From Ehretia macrophylla (lineage: Eukaryota; Streptophyta; Magnoliopsida; Boraginales; Ehretiaceae), in assembly GCA_037974665.1 (NCBI GenBank), contig CM075775.1, forward strand, positions 64,350,644-64,414,643: DNA of 64,000 nt. The letters run 5' to 3'. Made by a program: the position numbers and the translations under genes. The notes under the pieces were generated by a model, which saw only the letters and a program-made list of their open reading frames with translations, searched no databases and was not told the origin of the DNA. Numbering within the stretch: the stretch's first letter is position 1; each line of letters starts with the position of its first letter. Below, one piece after another: positions 58,566 through 64,000 of the stretch.

Positions 58566-59124
58566 CCTTTTCAATTTTTTTGCTCCGGTTAGGGTTGCCA
58601 AGATACTTTATCCACCACATTTCTATTGTCGAATCCCACGGCACCTTGGGCAAGACTACTTCGCTTCACGTGGAGGCTGGGTCAGCAAACCGAGGGCGTA
58701 GGGTGTGTGACCAGGTCTCCGTTGCTCTAGTGCCCATAACTTTTGATCTGTAAGGAGTTACGCGGCGCACAGCATACCGTTGCAAAGCTCTCCGAGAGCT
58801 CTATGACGGGGGCAGCCAGCTTGCTCGCCTTGCCAGTTTTGGAGCCCAAAATCAAACATTTTCATCAGTTTCGGGCCACTTTTCTTATTTACCTCTGTTT
58901 TTCTCTCCCGGATCGTACGTCGTGAGCTGCTAGAAGGACGACAACCTTACTCGTGGGACATTAGAAGGCCCTACAATGTGTCGATATCAAGTCCTGTGCG
59001 GATGCTGCATTGTTGAAGCAGATGGGTTGTCGTTAAGCCCATTCGGCCATCTGAATGCGCCATCTCTCTAGGCTAGGATTGTGAACAGTTAACACACATA
59101 AAGGAATTATGACCTCAACATGAC

Positions 59125-59243
59125 AGGTGCGATCATAACAGCACTAATGCAATAGATCCCATCAGAACTCCAAAGTTGAGCGTGCTTTGGCGAGAGTAGT
59201 ACTAAGAAGCGTGACCCCCTGGGAAGTCCTCGTGTTGCACCCA
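59125..59243 (+). rRNA. 5S rRNA gene, copy 73 (variant internal promoter, diverged)
   Basis: Sub-family member (a54g, g81a, t84a, g86c, c119a) with further changes g1a, c14a, c28a, c29t, g30a, g48a, g64t. Two A-box bases are altered. Confidence 0.9.
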
Positions 59244-59801
59244 CTTTTTCAAATTTTTTTGTTCCGGTTAGGTTTGCCAAGATACTTTATCCACCACATT
59301 TCTAATATCGAATCCCACGGTAACTTGGGCAAGACAACTTCGCTTCACGTGGAGGCTGGGTCAGCAAACCGAGGGCGTAGTGCTTGTGACCAGGTCTCCG
59401 TCGCTCCGGTGCCCATAACTTTTGATCCGTAAGGAGTTACGCGGCGCACAGCATACTATTGCAAACCTCTCCGAGAGCTCTACGACGAGGGCTGTGAGCT
59501 TGCTCACTGTGCCCTTTTTGGAGCCCAAAATCAAACATTTTCTTCAGTTTTGGTCCACTTTTCTTATTTAGCTCTATTTTTCCGTCCCGGATCGTACGTC
59601 ATGAATTGTTAAAAGGACGAACACCATACTCGGTGGACATTGGAGGGCACTACAACGTGTCGATCTCACGTCTTGCGAGGATGCTGCGTTGTTGAGGCGG
59701 ATGGGTTGTCGTTAAGCACATTGGGCCTTCTGAATGGGCCATCTCTCTAGGCTGGGACTGTGAACCGTTAGCACATAAAGGAATTGTGCCCTCAACAATA
59801 C

Positions 59802-59920
59802 GGGTGCGATCATACTAGCACTAATGCATCGGATCCCATCAGAACTCCGAAGTTAAGCGTGCTTGGGCGAGAGTAGTACTAAGATGGGTGACCCCTTGGG
59901 AAGTCCTCGTGTTGCACCCC
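59802..59920 (+). rRNA. 5S rRNA gene, copy 74
   Basis: Full length, 4 changes (c15t, c28t, g81a, c95t). Upstream bases -4/-3 read AT in place of TG (CAACAATAC), shared with copies 77 and 79. Confidence 0.95.
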
Positions 59921-60477
59921 CCTTTTCAATTTTTTTTGCTCCGGTTAGGGTTGCCAAGATACTTTATCCACAACATTTCTATTATCGAATCCCACGGCAC
60001 CTTGGGCAAGACAACTTCGCCTCATGTGGAGGCTGGGTCAGTAAATCGAGGGCGTAGGGCTTATGACCAGGTCTCTGTCGCTCCGGTACCCATAACTTTT
60101 GATTCGTAAGGAGTTACGCGGCGCACATCAAACCGTTGCAAAGCTCTCCGAGAGCTCAACGACAGTGGTAGCTAGCTTGCTCACTGGGCCCTTTTTGAGC
60201 CCAAAATCTAACATTTTCATCAGTTTCGGGCCACTTTTCTTATTTAGATCGGAATTTTCATCCCGTATCGTACGTCGTGAGCTGCTAAAAGGACGACAAC
60301 CTTACTCGTGGGACATTAGAGGGCCATGCAATGCATCAATATCACGTCTTGCGAGGATGCTGCGTTGTTGAAACGGATGGGTTCTCGTTAAGCCCATTGG
60401 GTCTTTTGAATGGGCCATCTCTCTAGGCTGGGACTATGAACCGTTAACACATAAAGGAATTGTGCCCTCAACATGAC

Positions 60478-60573
60478 GGGTGTGATCATACTAGCACTAA
60501 TGCACCCGATCCCATCTGAACTCTGAAGTTAAGCGTGCTTGGGCGAGAGTAGTACTAGTATGGGTGACCCCCC
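60478..60573 (+). pseudogene. 5S rRNA copy 75, 3' truncated
   Basis: Gene bases 1 to about 95, then directly the terminator text CCTTTTCAA. The lost 25 bp lie between two ACCCCC words (one in the C-box region, one at the gene end), a deletion between direct repeats. Other changes are c6t, c15t, g30c, a40t, c47t, g82t. Confidence 0.94.
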
Positions 60574-61129
60574 TTTTCAATTTTTTTTGCTCTGGTTAGG
60601 GTTGCCAAGATACTTTATCCACCACATTTCTATTATCGAATCCCACGGCACCTTGGGCAAGACAACTTCGCTTCAAGTGGGGCTGGGTCAGCAAACTGAG
60701 GGCGTAGGGCTTGTGACCAGGTCTCTGTCGCTCCGGTGCCCATAACTTTTGATACGTAAGCAGTTACACGACGCACAGCATATCGTTGCAAAGCTCTCCG
60801 AGGGGTCTACGACGGGGGCAGCCAGCTTGCTCGCCGTGCCCATTTTTGGAGCGTAAAATCAAACATTTTCATCAGTTTCGGGCCACTTTTCTTATTTAGC
60901 TCTGGTTTTCCATCTCGGATCGTACGTCGTGAGCTGTTAGAAGGACGACAACCTTACTTGTGGGCCATTAGAGGGCCCTACAATGTGTCGATATCACGTC
61001 TTGCACGGATGCTGCGTTGTTGAAGTGGATGGGTTGTCATTAAGCCCATTGGGCCTTCTGAATGCACCGTCTCCCTAGGCTAAGACTGTGAACAGTTAAC
61101 ACATAAAGGAATTGTGCCCTCAACATGAC

Positions 61130-61248
61130 GAGTGCAATCATACCAGCACTAAGGTACCAGATCCCATCAGAACTCCGAAGTTGATCGTGCTTGGGCGAGA
61201 GTAGTAGTAAGAAGTGTGACCCCCTGGGAAGTCCTCGTGTTGCACCCA
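61130..61248 (+). rRNA. 5S rRNA gene, copy 76 (variant internal promoter, diverged)
   Basis: Sub-family member (a54g, g81a, t84a, g86t, c119a) plus g2a, g7a, t24g, c26t, g30a, g56t, c78g. Paired with copy 77 in a two-unit block repeated as copies 78-79. Confidence 0.9.
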
Positions 61249-61807
61249 CTTTTTCAATTTTTTTTTCTCCAGTTAGGGTTGCCAAGAAACTTTATCCACC
61301 ACATTTCTATTATCGAATCCCACGGTACCTTGGGCAAGACAACTTCGGTTCACGTGGAGGCTGGGTCAGCAAACCGAGGGCGTAGGGCTTGTGATTAGGT
61401 CTCCGTCGCTCCGGTGCCCATAACTTTTGATCCGTAAGGAGTTACGCGGCGCACAGCATACCGTTGCAAAGCTCTCCGAGAGTTCTACGATAGGGGCAGC
61501 GAGCTTGCTCCCTGCGCCCATTTTTGGAGCACAAAATCAAACATTTTCTTCAGGTTTGGGCCATTTTTCTTATTTAGCTCTGTTTTTCCGTCCCGAATCG
61601 TACGTTGTGAGCTGTTAAAAGGACAAAAACCTTACTCGATGGACATTAGAGTGCACTACAACACATCCATATCACGTCTTGTGAGGATGCTACGTTGTTG
61701 AGGCAGATAGGTTGTCGTTAAGCCCATTGGGCCTTCTGAATGGGCCATCTCTCTAGGCTGGGACTGTGAACCGTTAACACATAAAGGAATTGTGCCCTCA
61801 ACAATAC

Positions 61808-61926
61808 GGGTGCGATCATACCAGCACTAATGCACCGGATCCCATCAGAACGCCAAAGTTAAGCGTGCTTGGGCGAGAGTAGTACTAAGATGGGTGACCC
61901 CCTGGGAAGTCCTCGTGTTGTACCCC
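61808..61926 (+). rRNA. 5S rRNA gene, copy 77
   Basis: Full length, 4 changes (t45g, g48a, g81a, c114t). Upstream CAACAATAC variant as in copies 74 and 79. Confidence 0.95.
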
Positions 61927-62484
61927 CCTTTTAAATTTTTTTTGCTTCGGCTAGGGTCGCCAAGATACTTTATCCACCACATTTCAATTATCGAATCCCA
62001 CGGCACCTTGGGTAAGACAACTTCGCTTCACGTGGAGGATGGGTCAGCAAACCGAGGGCGTAGGGCTTGCGACCAGGTCTTTGTCGCTCCGGTGCCTATA
62101 ACTTTTGATCCGTAAGGAGTTACGCGGCGCACAACATACCGTTGCAAAGCTCTCCAAGAGCTCTACGACGGGGGTAGCGAGCTTGCTCGCTGTTCCCATT
62201 TTTGGAGCCTAAAATCAAACATTTTCATCAGTTTCGGGCCACTTTTCTTATTTAGCTATGTTTTTCATCCTGGATCGTACGTCGTGAGCTGTTAGAAGGA
62301 CGACAACCTTACTCGTGGGACATTAGAGGGCCCCACAACGTGTCGATATCACGTCTTGTGCGAATGCTGCGTTGTTGAAGCGGATGGGTTGTCGTTAAGC
62401 CCATTGGGCCTTCTGAATGCGCCATCTCTCTAGGTTGGGACTGTGAACAGTTAACAAATAAAGGAATTGTGCCCTCAACATGAA

Positions 62485-62603
62485 AGGTGCGATCATACCA
62501 GCACAAATGCACCAGATCCCATCAGAACTCTAAAGTTGAGCGTGCTTGGGTGAGAGTGGTACTAAGAAGCGTGACCCGCTGGGAAGTCCTCGTGTTGCAC
62601 CCA
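62485..62603 (+). rRNA. 5S rRNA gene, copy 78 (variant internal promoter, diverged)
   Basis: Sub-family member (a54g, g81a, t84a, g86c, c119a) plus g1a, t21a, g30a, c47t, g48a, c67t, a74g, c94g. The base at -1 is A. It starts 1355 bp after copy 76. Confidence 0.9.
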
Positions 62604-63162
62604 CTTTTTCAATTTTTTTTGCTCCGGTTAGGGTTGCCAAGATACTTTATCCACAACATTTCTATTATCGAATCCCACGGCACCTTGGGCAAGACAACTT
62701 CGCTTCACGTGGAGGCTGGGTCGGCAAACTGAGGGCGTAGGGCTTGTGACCAGGTCTCCGTCGCTCCGGTGCCCATAACTTTTGATCCGTAAGGAGTTAC
62801 ATGGCACACAGCATACCGTTGCAAAGCTCTCCGAGAGCTCTACAACAAGGGCAGTGAGCTTGCTCGCTGAGCCCATTTTTGGAGACCAAAATCAAACATT
62901 TTCTTCAGTTTCGGGCCACTTTTCTTATTTAGCTTTGTTTTTCCGTGCTGGATCGTACATCGTTAGCTGTTAAAAGGACGAAAACCTTACTCGCGGGACA
63001 TTAGAGGGCACTACAATGCGTCGATATCACGTCTTGCGAGGATGCTGTGTTGTTGAGGCAGATGGGTTGTCATTAAGCCCATTGGGCCTTCTAAATGGGC
63101 CATCTCTCTATGCTGGGACTGTGAACCGTTAACACATAAATGAATTGTGCCCTCAACAATAC

Positions 63163-63280
63163 GGGTGCGATTATACCAGCACTAATGCACCGGATCCCAT
63201 CAGAACTCCGAAGTTAAGCGTGCTTGGACGAGAATAGTACTAAATGGGTGACCCCCTTGGAAGTCCTCGTGTTGCACCCC
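63163..63280 (+). rRNA. 5S rRNA gene, copy 79 (118 nt)
   Basis: One base is missing at the start of the C-box (ACTAAATGGG); other changes are c10t, g66a, g72a, g97t. Upstream CAACAATAC variant. It starts 1355 bp after copy 77. Confidence 0.92.
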
Positions 63281-63841
63281 CCTTTTCAAATTTTTTTGCT
63301 CCGGTTAGGGTTGCCAAGATACTTTTTCCACCACATTTCAATTATCAAATCCCACGGCACCTTGGGCAAGACAATTTCGCTTCACGTGGAGGCTGGGTCA
63401 GCAAACCGAGGGCGTAGGGCTTGTGACCAGGTCTCCGTCGCTCCGGTGCCCATAACTTTTGATTCGTAAGGAGTTATGCAGCGTACAACATACCGTTCCA
63501 AAGCTCTCCGAGAGCTCAACGACAGTGGCAGCTAGCTTGTTTATCCCTGTGCCCTTTTTGGAGCCCAAAATCTAACATTTTCATCAGTTTCGGAACACTT
63601 TTCTACTTTTGTTCTATTTTTCCGTCCCGGATCGTACGTCGTCAGCTATTAAAAGGACGACAACCTTACTCGCGGGACATTAGAGGGCCTTACAACGCGT
63701 TGGTATCACGTCTTACGAGGATGCTGTGTTGTTGAAGCGGATGGGTTGTCGTTAAGCCCATTGGGCCGTTTGAATGAGCCATCTCTCTAGGCTGCGACTA
63801 TGAACTGTTAACACATAAAGGAATTGTGTGCTCAACATGAC

Positions 63842-63959
63842 GGGTGCGATCATACTAGCACAAATGCACCGGATCCCATCAGAACTACGAAGTTAAGCGT
63901 GCTTGGGCGAGAGTTGTACTAAGATGGGTGACCCCCAGGAAGTCCTCGTGTTGCACCCC
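63842..63959 (+). rRNA. 5S rRNA gene, copy 80 (118 nt)
   Basis: One base is missing near 96-99; changes are c15t, t21a, c46a, a74t, g81a. Last gene in the window; its terminator is present and the spacer is cut at 64000. Confidence 0.93.
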
Positions 63960-64000
63960 ACTTTTCAATTTTTTTTGCTCCGGTTAGGGTTGCCAAGATA

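Larger units (their letters stand above)
49884..64000 (+). repeat. 5S rDNA tandem array, segment 4 (copies 59-80)
   Basis: Mostly 676-679-bp units. Exceptions: 51889 (662 bp, gene deletion), 55939 (479 bp, spacer loss at about 56191 where GAGGGCG joins TTTTTCTGTCC), 60478 (652 bp, 3' gene deletion). From about 57095 to the end most units carry CTGGGTCAGCAAAC in place of CTGGGCCAGCAAAC. Bases 63960-64000 are the start of the spacer of copy 80, cut by the window edge. Confidence 0.97.

Noticed and set aside
938-62876. Recurring minus strand reading frame of about 86 codons in the spacers (SKKGTASKLA... to ...VDKVSWQP)
   Set aside because: Present in many units simply because the spacer happens to lack stops in that frame; many units break it, and substitutions fall evenly over codon positions as far as I can judge by eye.
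3575-63469. Recurring + strand reading frames of 60-90 codons beginning inside the 5S gene (MTPWEVLVL... type) and their shorter partners (MGESSTRMGD... type)
   Set aside because: They recur once per 677-bp unit because the start codon is part of the 5S C-box (GATGGGTGACC). They cross the terminator, vary in length between units and show no domain or codon-level constraint.
1-64000. CRISPR-like array, because of regular repeats
   Set aside because: Repeat units are about 677 bp with a 5S gene in each, and the plant-type LTR elements exclude a prokaryotic repeat array.

Overview
This window is nuclear DNA from a plant, and almost all of it is one head-to-tail array of 5S ribosomal RNA genes on the + strand. 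The 119-nt gene matches the land-plant 5S rRNA: 5' GGGTGCGATC, an A-box around AGTTAAGCGTGC, a C-box around GGATGGGTGACC, and a 3' end GCACCCC that pairs with the 5' end. The usual repeat is 676-678 bp, that is the gene plus a spacer of about 558 bp. I count 80 gene copies. 74 are essentially full length and 6 are clearly broken (by deletion, truncation or insertion). No copy matches the window's own majority sequence exactly; the closest is at 13767-13885 with one change, and the worst full-length copies carry 12-13. The species cannot be named from this.

Layout: 1-14661 array (copies 1-23); 14662-18253 a solo long LTR flanked by a 5-bp ACTTC duplication; 18254-33616 array (copies 24-46); 33617-34141 a 525-bp TRIM (miniature LTR element) sitting inside 5S copy 46; 34142-42860 array (copies 47-58); 42861-49883 a composite non-autonomous LTR element with three LTRs (the first truncated) and two copies of a 1-kb internal region; 49884-64000 array (copies 59-80, the first lacking its 5' end).

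Each unit carries the expected Pol III parts: an upstream CATAAAG TATA-like box near -28, usually C at -1, the internal A-box and C-box, and a T4 plus T8 terminator just past the gene. The spacers also hold a telo-box core (AACCCTAA on the minus strand), two TGGGCC site-II-like motifs near -80 and -67, and a 15-bp palindrome. Units are not uniform. There is a duplicated dimer at 6864-9032, a sub-family with altered internal promoter bases at the right end, one chimeric unit, and several deletions between short direct repeats. The excess of C to T and G to A changes, many at CpG, together with the transposon insertions, suggests a methylated, poorly homogenised and probably largely silent stretch of the 5S locus.

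I see no protein-coding gene that I can support. The short reading frames that recur in every unit are a by-product of the repeat. I found no convincing undescribed system; the most unusual items are the TRIM inside a 5S gene, the 3420-bp-period composite element, the block shared by two different LTR families, and the 5S sub-family with linked internal-promoter changes.
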